Made by a program: the position numbers and the translations under genes
NCBI RefSeq assembly: GCF_025947185.1
Contig: NZ_CP110001.1
Span: forward strand, 3,162,001-3,226,000
Origin: Flavobacterium sp. N2038
GTDB lineage: Bacteria; Bacteroidota; Bacteroidia; Flavobacteriales; Flavobacteriaceae
DNA length: 64,000 bases
Reading direction: 5' to 3'
Part shown: positions 44,157-56,694 of the stretch, piece by piece
Layout: each line of letters begins with the position of its first letter
Numbering within the stretch: the first letter of the stretch is position 1
Notes under the pieces: generated by a model
Told to the model about the DNA's origin: nothing
What the model saw: only the letters and a program-made list of their open reading frames with translations
Databases searched by the model: none

Positions 44157-45347
44157 TTATTTAATACTCTCTATGTTTACAATCTCATTTGCTTCAGCCT
44201 GATAATCAACTCCTGCAAACTCAAATCCGAATAAATTCAGGAAGTCATTTCTATATCCTGCCAAATCTCCTATTTCTGGTAAGGTTTCAGTCGTTGCTTC
44301 TAACCAAAGTTTAGCCACTTTTGCCTGAACATCATCACGCATTTCCCAGTCATCGATTCTAATTCTTCCTTTATCATCTGTAGGAACTTCAGATCCGTTA
44401 TATAATCTGTCCTGAAACAAACGCTGAATTTGCTCAATACAACCTTCATGAATTCCTTCTTCTTTCATGATTTTGTATAAAAGAGAAATATACAAAGGAA
44501 TAACCGGAATTGCAGAACTTGCCTGAGTAACTAATGCTTTATTTACAGAAACATAAGCTTTACCTCCAATAGCTTTTAAGCTATCTGTGATAGTAAATGC
44601 CGTCGCTTCTAAATGATCTTTTGCACGACCAATAGTTCCTTTACGGTAAACCGCTTCTGTCAATGACGGTCCGATATATGAATATGCAACAGTTGTAGCG
44701 CCGTCAGCTAATAAATTTTCAGCTTTTAAAGCGTCTATCCACATTGCCCAGTCTTCACCTCCCATAACTGCAACTGTATTATCAATATCTTCATCGTTTG
44801 CAGGAGCGATAGAAACTTCAGAAACTTTTCCTGTATGAAAATCAACTGTTTTATTGGTAAACGTTTGACCAATAGGCTTTAAAACTGAACGATGTAAAAC
44901 TCCTGTATTAGGATTTGTACGTACAGGTGAAGCTAAACTATAGATTACAAGATCTACTTGTCCTAAATCAGCTTTGATCAAATCAAGTGTTTCTCTTTTA
45001 ATTTCATTTGAAAAAGCATCTCCATTAATACTTTTTGCATATAGACCTGCTTTATGAGCTTCTGTTTCAAATGCAGCAGAATTATACCATCCCGGAGAAG
45101 CCGTTTTACCTTCAACTGGTGGTTTTTCAAAAAATACTCCAATAGTTGCAGCATCAGATCCAAAAGCACTTGTAATTCTTGAAGCCAATCCAAAACCTGT
45201 CGAAGCACCGATTACCAATACTTTTTTAGCACCTGCAATTGATCCTTTTGATTTTATATATTCGATTTGATTTTTAACATTTTGTTCAGCTCCCTTTGGG
45301 TGGGCAGTCAAACAAATAAAGCCTCTCATTCTAGGTTCTATAATCAT
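44157..45347 (-). CDS. fabV: Trans-2-enoyl-CoA/enoyl-ACP reductase FabV
   Basis: Last reductive step of fatty-acid elongation, NADH-dependent. 396 residues, the FabV length. MRGFICLTAHPKGAE at the start is the family signature. KVLVIGASTGFGLASRI gives the Rossmann motif and LVIYSLASPVR is a further hallmark. The catalytic Tyr-x8-Lys region is TVAYSYIGPSLTEAVYRKGTIGRAK. Single gene with its own promoter overlapping recN and its own terminator. Confidence 0.96.
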   Translation of the reverse strand: MIIEPRMRGFICLTAHPKGAEQNVKNQIEYIKSKGSIAGAKKVLVIGASTGFGLASRITSAFGSDAATIGVFFEKPPVEGKTASPGWYNSAAFETEAHKAGLYAKSINGDAFSNEIKRETLDLIKADLGQVDLVIYSLASPVRTNPNTGVLHRSVLKPIGQTFTNKTVDFHTGKVSEVSIAPANDEDIDNTVAVMGGEDWAMWIDALKAENLLADGATTVAYSYIGPSLTEAVYRKGTIGRAKDHLEATAFTITDSLKAIGGKAYVSVNKALVTQASSAIPVIPLYISLLYKIMKEEGIHEGCIEQIQRLFQDRLYNGSEVPTDDKGRIRIDDWEMRDDVQAKVAKLWLEATTETLPEIGDLAGYRNDFLNLFGFEFAGVDYQAEANEIVNIESIK

Positions 45348-45435
45348 ATTTTTATTATTTTTTCGTTCCTTTATTAATCTTTACATATAGTAAATAATTA
45401 ACTTATTTGCGTTTATTTAATTTATTTTGAGATGA

Positions 45436-45465
45436 CAAATATAAAGTATTTCTTTAGTTCAACAA
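45436..45465 (-). promoter_or_regulatory. Promoter of fabV, overlapping the end of recN
   Basis: TTG (45463-45465), 19-nt spacer, TATATTTG (45436-45443): full match to the Bacteroidota consensus. The -33 part lies inside the recN coding end. Confidence 0.65.
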
Positions 45466-47106
45466 GGCTTTAGCATGATTTAAAGCCGAATCTGAAACAA
45501 CTGCACCAGACAACATTTGCGCAATTTCGATAACTCTTTCGTCCTGAGACAGAAGCTTTAATTCTGACTGTGTATCATTAGCAATTGTAGATTTAAAAAC
45601 TTTGAAATGAGAATCTCCTTTTGCCGCAATCTGTGGTAAATGCGTGATAGCAAAAATTTGCATTGTATTGCTCATTTCTTTCATTATTTCACCCATTCTG
45701 ATTGCTATTTCTCCTGAGACTCCTGTATCAATTTCATCAAAAATTAAAGTTGGCAGTTTAGAATACTGTGCCAAAATTGCTTTTACAGCCAGCATAATAC
45801 GAGACATCTCTCCTCCGGAAGCCACTTTTTTAAGCAATCCAAAATCGGTTCCTTTGTTTGCAGAAAATAGAAACTGTAATTCATCTTTACCATTAGAGAA
45901 ATACGTTTCTGATGGCAAAAGCTCAATATTAAAACGCACGTTAGGCATTCCTAATGTTTCTAAAATCGAAATTAGTTTATTTGATAAAACCGGGATCGCA
46001 TTAGCTCTGTTTTGATGAATTGTATTCGAAAAAGCATCCAATTCAATTTGTTTTTCTTCAATTAATTTAGACACAGAAGCAATCTCCTCTTCTATATTAC
46101 CAAGTTCTAAAACAGTATCACTTAATTCCGCTTCAATTTGAATCAACTCATCTACAGAAGACACCTGATGTTTTTTCTGAAGATTGTAAATCAATTGTAA
46201 TTTCTGACTAGTCAATTCTAATTGTTCAGGGTCATTTAAAAGCTTTTCCGAACAATTCTGCAATTCTTTAGAAACATCATCAAATTCAATTGCTAAACTG
46301 TTTATTCTTTCAAATATACCTTGGTATTCTGTTGAAAAAGAAGCAATTTTTTGTATCGATGCTTTTATTTCGTTCAGGCTATGAAAAACACCATACTGCT
46401 CTTCATTTGCAATCGTTAAAGATTTATCGATTGATTCTTTTATAATCTCAACATTATTCAGTTTCTCAAAATCAGCTTCAAGTTCTTCTTGTTCTCCTGA
46501 TTTTAATTTAGCCACAACCAATTCATTCAATAAAAACGTATTGTATTCCTGCTCTTTTCCTGAATCGCTTTGTTTTTTCAACAAAGCATTCAATTTTGAT
46601 TTATCTGATTTATATGTTTTTAATACTTTTTGATATTCTAAAATAGTTTCAGCATTATTTGCAATGGCATCAATAATCTTAAACTGAACATTTTCATCTG
46701 ATAATTCCTGTGTTTGCTGCTGCGAATGAATGTCTATTAAAAAAAGACTCAAATCTTGCAATTCCTGAAGATTTACCGGACTATCATTTATAAAAGCACG
46801 CGATTTTCCTGAAGGCAAAATTTCACGTCTTATAATAGTTTCATCTTCATAATCAAGATCGTTGGTCTCAAAAAACTCTTTCAGATTGTATTTAGAAATT
46901 TCAAACTGCGCTTCAATAACACATTTCTCTTCTTTGTTTTTTAACGAAGTTAAGTCTGCCCTTTTTCCTAAAACCAGACCTAATGCCCCTAAAATAATAG
47001 ATTTACCTGCACCTGTTTCACCTGTAATTATAGAAAATCCTTTTGAAAAATCAATTGTAAGTTTTTCAATCAGAGCATAGTTTTTAATTGACAGCGAAGT
47101 AATCAT
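45454..47106 (-). CDS. recN: DNA repair protein RecN
   Basis: SMC-like ATPase of double-strand break repair. 550 residues. Walker A ITGETGAGKSIILGAL near residue 30, a long coiled coil (about 150-370), the signature VASGGEMSRIMLAVK, and Walker B TLIFDEIDTGVSGEIA with ITHLPQIAAKGD. It ends the bamD-to-recN operon, 45 nt after the porD-like gene. Confidence 0.96.
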   Translation of the reverse strand: MITSLSIKNYALIEKLTIDFSKGFSIITGETGAGKSIILGALGLVLGKRADLTSLKNKEEKCVIEAQFEISKYNLKEFFETNDLDYEDETIIRREILPSGKSRAFINDSPVNLQELQDLSLFLIDIHSQQQTQELSDENVQFKIIDAIANNAETILEYQKVLKTYKSDKSKLNALLKKQSDSGKEQEYNTFLLNELVVAKLKSGEQEELEADFEKLNNVEIIKESIDKSLTIANEEQYGVFHSLNEIKASIQKIASFSTEYQGIFERINSLAIEFDDVSKELQNCSEKLLNDPEQLELTSQKLQLIYNLQKKHQVSSVDELIQIEAELSDTVLELGNIEEEIASVSKLIEEKQIELDAFSNTIHQNRANAIPVLSNKLISILETLGMPNVRFNIELLPSETYFSNGKDELQFLFSANKGTDFGLLKKVASGGEMSRIMLAVKAILAQYSKLPTLIFDEIDTGVSGEIAIRMGEIMKEMSNTMQIFAITHLPQIAAKGDSHFKVFKSTIANDTQSELKLLSQDERVIEIAQMLSGAVVSDSALNHAKALLN

Positions 47107-47151
47107 AAAGTAAATGTGAAATAAAATTAATGAATGAAAAGTAAATAGAAA

Positions 47152-48036
47152 TTAAAATTTAATCTGTGACCACTTTGTAGAGTTCAAAGGAGAAACCTTA
47201 TTTAGAACGTCTGTCAAATCAGTAATAGGAATACTTGGCCCACCAGAGAAAATAGATGTAATTTCGTCTGATTTGGCATCAAAAAACACTCTTGTTAAAA
47301 ATGCATTTGGCTTAACAGAATTAAATTTACCTATAAGCAGTATCGAAGATTTGATTTTTTCTTTTGCCCCTTTTAAATCCTCACTCATTCTGTCTAAACC
47401 TGAATGGTACAAGAAAGTCACCTGACGCAAGTCACTGTACATAGGCGAAATCATATCTGTGATTAAATAATAACGATTCTGAATTCCATCAGCCTGGCTC
47501 CATCCTTTAAAACCTCCTTGCTGGGCAACGTTGGCAATATTTTGTGCCGTTTCTAAATATTGGTTTCCTGCTCCCATTTGAAAAGTATCTGCATCCATTC
47601 CTAAAATCAGATAACTATAGAATGAAACTACAGAAACTAAATTTGATTCGTAAGTAGTCGGATTAAACAACAGAGGTTCGTATTCAGTATATCTAAAACT
47701 AAAATCTTTGTCATTATAATTCAAAACCGGTGAGGAATATGTAGAATTAAAAATCAATCGTGAAGACTGCACTTGTATTGTTCCCGAAAACTGATCTGAA
47801 TTATTCGAAGAAAGTGTAATATACATAGAGCAATTAATTCGCTCATTCTGTTTTAAGACAGCTCCGTTCCAATCTGTTTTATTGACAAACTCAGATAATG
47901 AAGTTTGTAATGTTTTAAAAACCTGCTGATTTGGATTTGGAAGTCTTTCTGTATTTATAGTTACAGTACAATTAAGTTGTTGTGCCTGTGCGAAGCCAAA
48001 AATTAAGAATGCTAAAAACGTCGCTATTTTATTCAT
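47152..48036 (-). CDS. PorD-like protein (DUF4835), T9SS-associated
   Basis: 294 residues. Signal peptide ending FAQA|Q. LNCTVTINTERLPNPNQQVFKTLQTSLSEFVNKTDW is the DUF4835 hallmark; FYSYLILGMDADTF and the MSPMYSDLRQV-like segment follow. Members are annotated as PorD in type IX secretion. The periplasmic role is not well established. It is in a housekeeping operon with coaBC and recN, as in other Flavobacteriia. Confidence 0.88.
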   Translation of the reverse strand: MNKIATFLAFLIFGFAQAQQLNCTVTINTERLPNPNQQVFKTLQTSLSEFVNKTDWNGAVLKQNERINCSMYITLSSNNSDQFSGTIQVQSSRLIFNSTYSSPVLNYNDKDFSFRYTEYEPLLFNPTTYESNLVSVVSFYSYLILGMDADTFQMGAGNQYLETAQNIANVAQQGGFKGWSQADGIQNRYYLITDMISPMYSDLRQVTFLYHSGLDRMSEDLKGAKEKIKSSILLIGKFNSVKPNAFLTRVFFDAKSDEITSIFSGGPSIPITDLTDVLNKVSPLNSTKWSQIKF

Positions 48037-48099
48037 AAAAATACAATTAGTGTTTGCAGTTAACGCATTAAAACATTTTTTCTGACACTTTATTATAAT

Positions 48100-49308
48100 T
48101 TAGCCAAAATGCTCAATCACTTTTCTTAAAATATCAGTTGCAACTGCTTCTTTCGATTTTAGTTCCATTGGCTCGATATTAAAATTCTTATCAATAAAAG
48201 TAACTTTATTGGTTTCTTTTTTAAAACCTGCGCCTTCATCCTGTAAGGAATTTAGAACAATCAAATCTAAGTTTTTTTTCTGAATTTTCAACTTAGCATT
48301 TTCAATTTCATTTTGAGTCTCGAGTGCAAATCCAATTAAAAACTGATTTTTTTTAATTGTTCCCAGTGAAGCTAATATATCTTTTGTCTTCTCTAATTCT
48401 ATTGAAAACTCATCAGCCGCTTTTTTAATCTTCTGTAAAGCAACAACTTTTGGTTTATAATCAGCAACTGCCGCTGCCGCAATAGCAACATCCACATCAT
48501 TATAATGTTGGTGACAAGCATCATACATTTCCTGTGCTGATACTACATTTACCACTTCAACTGAACTGTTTTTTACTTTAAAATGAGTTGGACCAGCTAT
48601 CAAAATTACTTTCGCACCCAATTTTGCCGCTTCGTTTGCAATATCAAAACCCATTTTTCCGGAAGAATGATTTCCAATAAAGCGTACCGGATCTATTGCT
48701 TCGTAAGTTGGACCTGCAGTTATTAATATTTTTTTTCCTTTTAGAGGGAGTTTGCTTTCTAAATCTGCTTCAAGAAAAGCAATAATATTTTCAGGCTCTG
48801 CCATTCGTCCTTCTCCGGACAAACCACTTGCCAGTTCTCCATTTTCAGCAGGAATCATTATATTTCCAAACTGTTTTAAGCTATCAAAACTTTGTAAACT
48901 TGAAGGATGTTTATACATATCCAGATCCATTGCCGGAGCAAAATAAACGGGACATTTAGCCGATAAATAAGTAGCAATTAAAAGATTATCGCTGTTTCCT
49001 GTCACCATTTTAGACAACGTATTTGCTGTTGCCGGAGCAATCAGCATCAAATCGGCCCAAAGTGCCAAATCAACATGATTATTCCAAACCGCATTTTCGT
49101 CGTCGGTATTAAAAAAACTGGAATGTACTGGATTTTTTGATAACGTAGATAACGTAAGTGGAGTTACAAAATCCTTAGAAGCAGGTGTCATTATCACTTG
49201 GACATGTGCACCTGCTTTTATAAAAAGTCGTACTAATGAGGCTGTTTTATACGCTGCAATTCCACCAGAAACTCCCAGTAAAACTTTTTTACCGTTTAAA
49301 ACTGACAT
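48100..49308 (-). CDS. coaBC: Bifunctional phosphopantothenoylcysteine decarboxylase/synthetase
   Basis: Two steps of coenzyme A synthesis in one 402-residue protein. CoaC part (residues 1-190): GVSGGIAAYKTASLVRL, the conserved His in NNHVDLALWAD, IAPATANTLSKM and APAMDLDMYKHPS. CoaB part: ILITAGPTYEAIDPVRFIGNHSSGKMG and AAAVADYKPK. The gap to rpoZ is 9 nt. Confidence 0.97.
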   Translation of the reverse strand: MSVLNGKKVLLGVSGGIAAYKTASLVRLFIKAGAHVQVIMTPASKDFVTPLTLSTLSKNPVHSSFFNTDDENAVWNNHVDLALWADLMLIAPATANTLSKMVTGNSDNLLIATYLSAKCPVYFAPAMDLDMYKHPSSLQSFDSLKQFGNIMIPAENGELASGLSGEGRMAEPENIIAFLEADLESKLPLKGKKILITAGPTYEAIDPVRFIGNHSSGKMGFDIANEAAKLGAKVILIAGPTHFKVKNSSVEVVNVVSAQEMYDACHQHYNDVDVAIAAAAVADYKPKVVALQKIKKAADEFSIELEKTKDILASLGTIKKNQFLIGFALETQNEIENAKLKIQKKNLDLIVLNSLQDEGAGFKKETNKVTFIDKNFNIEPMELKSKEAVATDILRKVIEHFG

Positions 49309-49317
49309 TGTACTGTA

Positions 49318-49635
49318 TTATTTGTTTGAACTTCTGTGGTATGTTTTACCGTCTAACCATTCCTGTACCGCTAAAGCGTGTGGTTTTGGTAATTTCTCGT
49401 AAAATTTAGAAACTTCAATTTGCTCTTTATTTTCAAAAACTTCTTCAAGACTGTCATTATAAGTAGCAAACTCTTCTAATTTTTCAGTTAATTCTTTTTT
49501 AATTTCAGAATTAATCTGGTTTGCTCTTTTAGCCATAATGGTAATTGCCTCATACACATTTCCTGTTGGCTCTTCAATAACTGTTTTATTGTAAGTTATT
49601 GTGTTAACAGGAGCATTCGTCTTTTTTAAATCCAT
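49318..49635 (-). CDS. rpoZ: RNA polymerase omega subunit (Bacteroidota type)
   Basis: 105 residues. GNVYEAITIMAKRANQINSEIKKELTEKLEEF is the omega helix pair in its Bacteroidota variant. The C-terminal KPHALAVQEWLDGKTYHR is typical of these longer forms. It assists RNA polymerase assembly. Placed between bamD and coaBC. Confidence 0.9.
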   Translation of the reverse strand: MDLKKTNAPVNTITYNKTVIEEPTGNVYEAITIMAKRANQINSEIKKELTEKLEEFATYNDSLEEVFENKEQIEVSKFYEKLPKPHALAVQEWLDGKTYHRSSNK

Positions 49636-49643
49636 GACTTTTA

Positions 49644-50438
49644 TTATTTAGTAAATTTTTGTAAATCTGTTTCAACTCTGGCATTCATTTCGTCTGCCTG
49701 TTTTTTATACTTAGTATCGCTTTTAAACTTTAATAAGTTTGCATAAGCTATTTTAGCAACGTTTAAACGTTCTTCCATTTTTGAAGGAATACTATTTATT
49801 GCCAATTGATATGCCGAATCATATTTGTAAAACAAGGCATCTTCTTTATAAGGTGTCCCGGGAAAATCAGCAATAAAATTATCAAAAGCTACTAATGCTG
49901 ATTTATAATCTGAAATAGTATTGTATCCTTTTGCATTTTCGTATGCTTTTTTCTCCAGTTTTCCATTTAAAACCTTCACTGCTTCATTAGCCTGAGCAAT
50001 ATATTCAGAGTTTGGATAATTATCAATAAATGCTTGCAATTTCTCTAAAGCTTTTACTGTATCTGCCTGATCTAAACTATAAACCGGTGCTAATTTTGAG
50101 TAACTGTAAGCTCCTAAGAAAGCAGCTTCCTGTACTTTTTCACTTCGCGGATAACCAGAAACAAAACTTTCAAACTGATAACCAGCTAAATAATATTGTT
50201 TGGTTTTATAATACGACTGCGAAAACATGTAAAATAATTTCTCTGCCTGAGGTTTCCCTCTGTAAGAAGACGCTAATTGTTCAAAAAGACGAATTGCTTT
50301 TGAATATTTACCAGCATCGTACATTTTTGTTGCCATTTCGAATTTTGCTGCAACATCTTCATTTTTTAATGCCTTCTGGTAATCACTACAAGAGCAAAAA
50401 AGGACAACAACAATTAATAGAGCTACTATTTTTTTCAT
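49644..50438 (-). CDS. bamD: Outer-membrane assembly lipoprotein BamD
   Basis: 264 residues from the ATG at 50438. Lipobox LFCSC follows MKKIVALLIVVV. TPR motifs follow: AAKFEMATKMYDAGKYSKAIRLFEQLASSYRGKPQAE, then GYQFESFVSGYPRSEKVQEAAFLGAYS. Lipid-anchored partner of BamA that folds beta-barrels into the outer membrane. The frame extends upstream, but the signal peptide fixes the start. First gene of the operon. Confidence 0.93.
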   Translation of the reverse strand: MKKIVALLIVVVLFCSCSDYQKALKNEDVAAKFEMATKMYDAGKYSKAIRLFEQLASSYRGKPQAEKLFYMFSQSYYKTKQYYLAGYQFESFVSGYPRSEKVQEAAFLGAYSYSKLAPVYSLDQADTVKALEKLQAFIDNYPNSEYIAQANEAVKVLNGKLEKKAYENAKGYNTISDYKSALVAFDNFIADFPGTPYKEDALFYKYDSAYQLAINSIPSKMEERLNVAKIAYANLLKFKSDTKYKKQADEMNARVETDLQKFTK

Positions 50439-50504
50439 TTTCTTACTTTTATTATGCTTTCGTAGACTTAATGTCAATGAAAAATCACACCGAAGTTTCG
50501 GTGG

Positions 50505-50534
50505 CAAATTTAGTTATTAATTTAGCTATTGCAA
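50505..50534 (-). promoter_or_regulatory. Promoter of the bamD operon
   Basis: TTG (50532-50534), 19-nt spacer, TAAATTTG (50505-50512): full consensus. Just downstream, CACCGAAACTTCGGTG (50487-50502) can form a small hairpin at the 5' end of the mRNA. Confidence 0.7.
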
Positions 50535-50568
50535 AATATTTTTTTTGTATAATAAAATACGACTATTT

Positions 50569-51456
50569 TTATACTTCTTTAATACTGTTTTTCACAAATT
50601 CATTTAGTCTTGCTGCTAAAGAATCATCTACAGAAACCAGTGGCAAACGAACTGTGTTATCAGCAATACCAAGGGCTTGAAACACTTGTTTTATTCCAGC
50701 AGGATTTCCTTGCTCAAAAATCATATCGATACAATCTGATAAAAAGTATTGTGTTTTAAATGCTTCTGTAACTTTTTTATTCAATCCTAAACGTATCATT
50801 TCTGAAAATTCTTTAGGAAAACCTTGTCCGATAACCGAAATAACACCTGCTCCGCCTGCTAAAACGATCGGTAAAGCAATCATATCATCACCAGAAATTA
50901 CAAGAAAATCTTTGGGTGCATTTTTGATTAACTGCATCGCCTGAACTACATCACCAGCTGCTTCTTTTATCGCAACAATATTACTAAAATCATTTGCCAG
51001 ACGAACAACTGTTGATGGCAACATATTACTTGACGTTCTTCCCGGAACGTTATATAATATAACAGGTAGCGGAGATGCTTCGGCAATTGCCTTAAAGTGC
51101 TGATAAATTCCTTCTTGCGTAGGCCTGTTATAATAAGGAGAAACTGAAAGTATCGCTTCAAAAGCTGAAAAATCTCCAGTTTTTAATTCTTCAACTATCT
51201 GCATGGTATTATTTCCTCCTACACCAAGAACTAAAGGCAATCTTCCTTTGTTTGTTTCAATTACAGTCCTGATAACCAATTCTTTTTCAGACTCAGTCAA
51301 AGTAGCATTTTCTGCTGTTGTACCCATAACAACAAGATATTCTACTCCTCCATCGATCGAAAAATTAACGATACGCTGTAAAGCTTCAATATCTACTGAA
51401 AAATCTTTTTTAAATGGAGTTACAAGCGCAACACCTGTTCCTATTAATGATTGCAT
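50569..51456 (-). CDS. dapA: 4-Hydroxy-tetrahydrodipicolinate synthase
   Basis: Condenses pyruvate with aspartate semialdehyde in lysine/DAP synthesis. 295 residues. [44 protein letters not shown] with the Tyr, and the Schiff-base K164 in [10 protein letters not shown] are all present. It is preceded by the DUF6913 gene (14 nt) on the same strand. Confidence 0.96.
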   Translation of the reverse strand: MQSLIGTGVALVTPFKKDFSVDIEALQRIVNFSIDGGVEYLVVMGTTAENATLTESEKELVIRTVIETNKGRLPLVLGVGGNNTMQIVEELKTGDFSAFEAILSVSPYYNRPTQEGIYQHFKAIAEASPLPVILYNVPGRTSSNMLPSTVVRLANDFSNIVAIKEAAGDVVQAMQLIKNAPKDFLVISGDDMIALPIVLAGGAGVISVIGQGFPKEFSEMIRLGLNKKVTEAFKTQYFLSDCIDMIFEQGNPAGIKQVFQALGIADNTVRLPLVSVDDSLAARLNEFVKNSIKEV

Positions 51457-51470
51457 ATTTTATTTATAAT

Positions 51471-51983
51471 TTATTTTATTCTTTTTAAATACATAAACAA
51501 TTCTGAAACGAAAAGTTTATAATTCCCAATTGCGGTATCAATCATCAATCGGTTTAATCTTGCGTCTACCGAAGAAAATCCTACCTTAAATTTTGCTTTT
51601 GACATACTTGTAATCAGCATTAGAATTGGTTTTTCTTTTTCATAATAACTAATCAAAAGATCAAATTCTGTTTCTATAAATTCGTTCAGAAAAACTTCAG
51701 TAACTTCTCCCTTCCAATTCATATGCTTTTTACCAAAAGTTAACTCTGAGTACTCTTTTTTCTTCTCAAATTTATCCCGGTAAGTTACAATTTTAATGTT
51801 CTTCTGAGCAATTCCGTGAGAAACCAATTCAGTCATCAATTCTTTTGAATATAATGAATCACTTTCATCTATCAATAAACCAATTGTTTGCGCATTACTT
51901 GTAAATACTTCGTTTTTGCTTATACGCAGGTTTTTTTTTAATGATTTTTTTACACAAAATTCCTTTATATAATTTAAAAACAT
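51471..51983 (-). CDS. DUF6913-type protein of unknown function
   Basis: 170 residues. A basic N-terminus (KKSLKKNLRISKNEVF) is followed by a Rossmann-like alternation: TIGLLIDESDSLYSK, IKIVTYRDKFEKKK, EFDLLISYYEKEKPILMLITSM, RLMIDTAIGNYKLFVSELFMYLKRI. No catalytic residues recognised. It is 14 nt upstream of dapA. This small family accompanies dapA in other Flavobacteriia, as I recall. Confidence 0.7.
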   Translation of the reverse strand: MFLNYIKEFCVKKSLKKNLRISKNEVFTSNAQTIGLLIDESDSLYSKELMTELVSHGIAQKNIKIVTYRDKFEKKKEYSELTFGKKHMNWKGEVTEVFLNEFIETEFDLLISYYEKEKPILMLITSMSKAKFKVGFSSVDARLNRLMIDTAIGNYKLFVSELFMYLKRIK

Positions 51984-52030
51984 AGTACTTTTGCCAGATT
52001 ACAAAATTAATTATTTAAGTCGCATTTACG

Positions 52031-52810
52031 ATGGTAAAACTAAAAAAGTATAACGTGTTTTTAAAACTTTTTGTTATATTCTTAACACTTTTTTTTATAT
52101 TTTCCTGCAGCCCGAAAAATTACAATCTAACAAAGATTGAAGGAAAACAAATTCCAGTTACCGAAAAAGGAGCTCAAACTCCCGAAATTGAAAATTTTAT
52201 TAAACCATATCGCGATCATATTAATAAGGATCTGGATAGTGTTTTGGCATATTGCCCTGAAACTCTTGATAAGAGTACCGGAAAATGGCAAACTACAATT
52301 GGCTGTTTACTTGCTGATGTTTGTGCACAAAGAGGAAATCTTGTTTTTAAATCACGAGAAAATAAGACTATTGATCTGTGCCTTTTAAACCATGGTGGAA
52401 TTCGCGCTATTTTACCAAAAGGAAATGTAACAAGCAGAACTGCTTTTGAAATTATGCCTTTTGAAAACAATCTGGTTGTTATCGCGCTAAAAGGAGAACA
52501 AATTCAGGATATTGCTGCTTATATTATTAAGGAGAAGAAACCGCAACCTTTATCAGGGATGACTTTTACAATTACAAAAGACAAAACGGCAAAGAATATT
52601 CTAATTCAGGGAAAACCTCTTGATATAAACAAAGTATACTACGTTGCAACTAATGACTACTTAGCAAATGGTGGAGACAGTATGAGTTTCTTTGCAAAAG
52701 GTGTTCAGAAATTTGATCTAAACTATAAACTTCGAAATGTATTGATTGATTATTTTAAGGAAGTGGACACAATTCCGGCTCCTAAAGATATCAGAATTAC
52801 TGAAGAATAA
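52031..52810 (+). CDS. 5'-nucleotidase C-terminal domain lipoprotein
   Basis: 259 residues. Lipobox FSCSPKN near residue 30. The body is the substrate-binding (C-terminal) domain of UshA-type 5'-nucleotidases: GCLLADVCAQRGN, LNHGGIRAILPKGNVT, FEIMPFENNLVVIALKGEQI and YYVATNDYLANGGDSMSFF. The catalytic metallophosphatase domain is absent but is encoded by the next gene. The two together equal one UshA-like enzyme. Anchored to an envelope membrane. Confidence 0.9.
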   Translation: MVKLKKYNVFLKLFVIFLTLFFIFSCSPKNYNLTKIEGKQIPVTEKGAQTPEIENFIKPYRDHINKDLDSVLAYCPETLDKSTGKWQTTIGCLLADVCAQRGNLVFKSRENKTIDLCLLNHGGIRAILPKGNVTSRTAFEIMPFENNLVVIALKGEQIQDIAAYIIKEKKPQPLSGMTFTITKDKTAKNILIQGKPLDINKVYYVATNDYLANGGDSMSFFAKGVQKFDLNYKLRNVLIDYFKEVDTIPAPKDIRITEE

Positions 52811-52863
52811 TATTTCGAAAAGATAAAATAATAATACTCGCGTTTACGCAAAAAAATATACCC

Positions 52864-53760
52864 ATGAAAAGAAGAGAATTTATCGAGAAAACTGCGGCAA
52901 GTACAGCACTTTTAAGTTTAGGCTTATCTTTGAGCAGTTTTGAATCCAACGATATTAAACACTTAACCATTTTACATACGAATGATGTACACAGCCATAT
53001 AGATCCTTTTCCGGCTGATGATCCTCGTAATGCAAATAAAGGTGGTGTGTCTCGTCGTGCAGCTCTTATTGAAACTATTCGAAGAGAAAACCCTAATGTT
53101 CTTTTATTGGATGCAGGTGACATTTTTCAGGGAACTCCATACTTTAATTATTATGGAGGAGAATTGGAGTTTAAATTAATGAGCATGATGAAATATGATG
53201 CCTCTGCAATTGGAAATCATGATTTTGACAACGGTGTTGAAGGTTTATACGCTCAATTACCTCATGCAAGTTTTGATTTTATCTGTTCTAATTACGACTT
53301 TAAAAACACCGTTATGAACGGACATGTGAAACCTTATAAAATTTTCAACAAAAACGGAATTAAAGTAGGTGTTTTTGGTTTAGGAATTGAGCTTAATGGC
53401 TTAGTTGATAAACAAATGTATAAGGAAACCGTTTATAATAATCCTGTAGAAATCGCACAGGATATGACACAAATACTTAAAAAAGAAGAGAAATGCGACT
53501 TAGTTATCTGTCTTTCGCATTTGGGCTACAGCTATCGTGATGATGAATCGAAAATTTGTGATGTAAAATTAGCTGCTTTAACACAGGATATTGATTTAAT
53601 TATTGGAGGCCACACGCATACATTTCTTGATAAACCGACTATCTTGAAAAACAAGGCGGGACAAGATGTATTAGTAAATCAAGTGGGATGTTATGGAATA
53701 AATTTAGGCCGAATTGATTTTTATTTTGACAACAATAAGAATCATACCAATCAAGGGAAA

Positions 53761-53775
<15 letters not shown>
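52864..53775 (+). CDS. Metallophosphoesterase (5'-nucleotidase N-terminal domain) with Tat-like signal
   Basis: 303 residues. The N-terminus MKRREFIEKTAASTALLSLGLSL has a twin-arginine motif and hydrophobic stretch, so Tat export is likely. Metal-binding motifs HTNDVHSHID, LDAGDIFQGTPY, GNHDFDNG, SHLG and GGHTHT are those of 5'-nucleotidases. Pairs with the preceding gene (53 nt) that supplies the nucleotide-binding domain. Its 3' end overlaps the convergent membrane gene by 15 bp. Confidence 0.9.
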
Positions 53776-56694
<2,919 letters not shown>

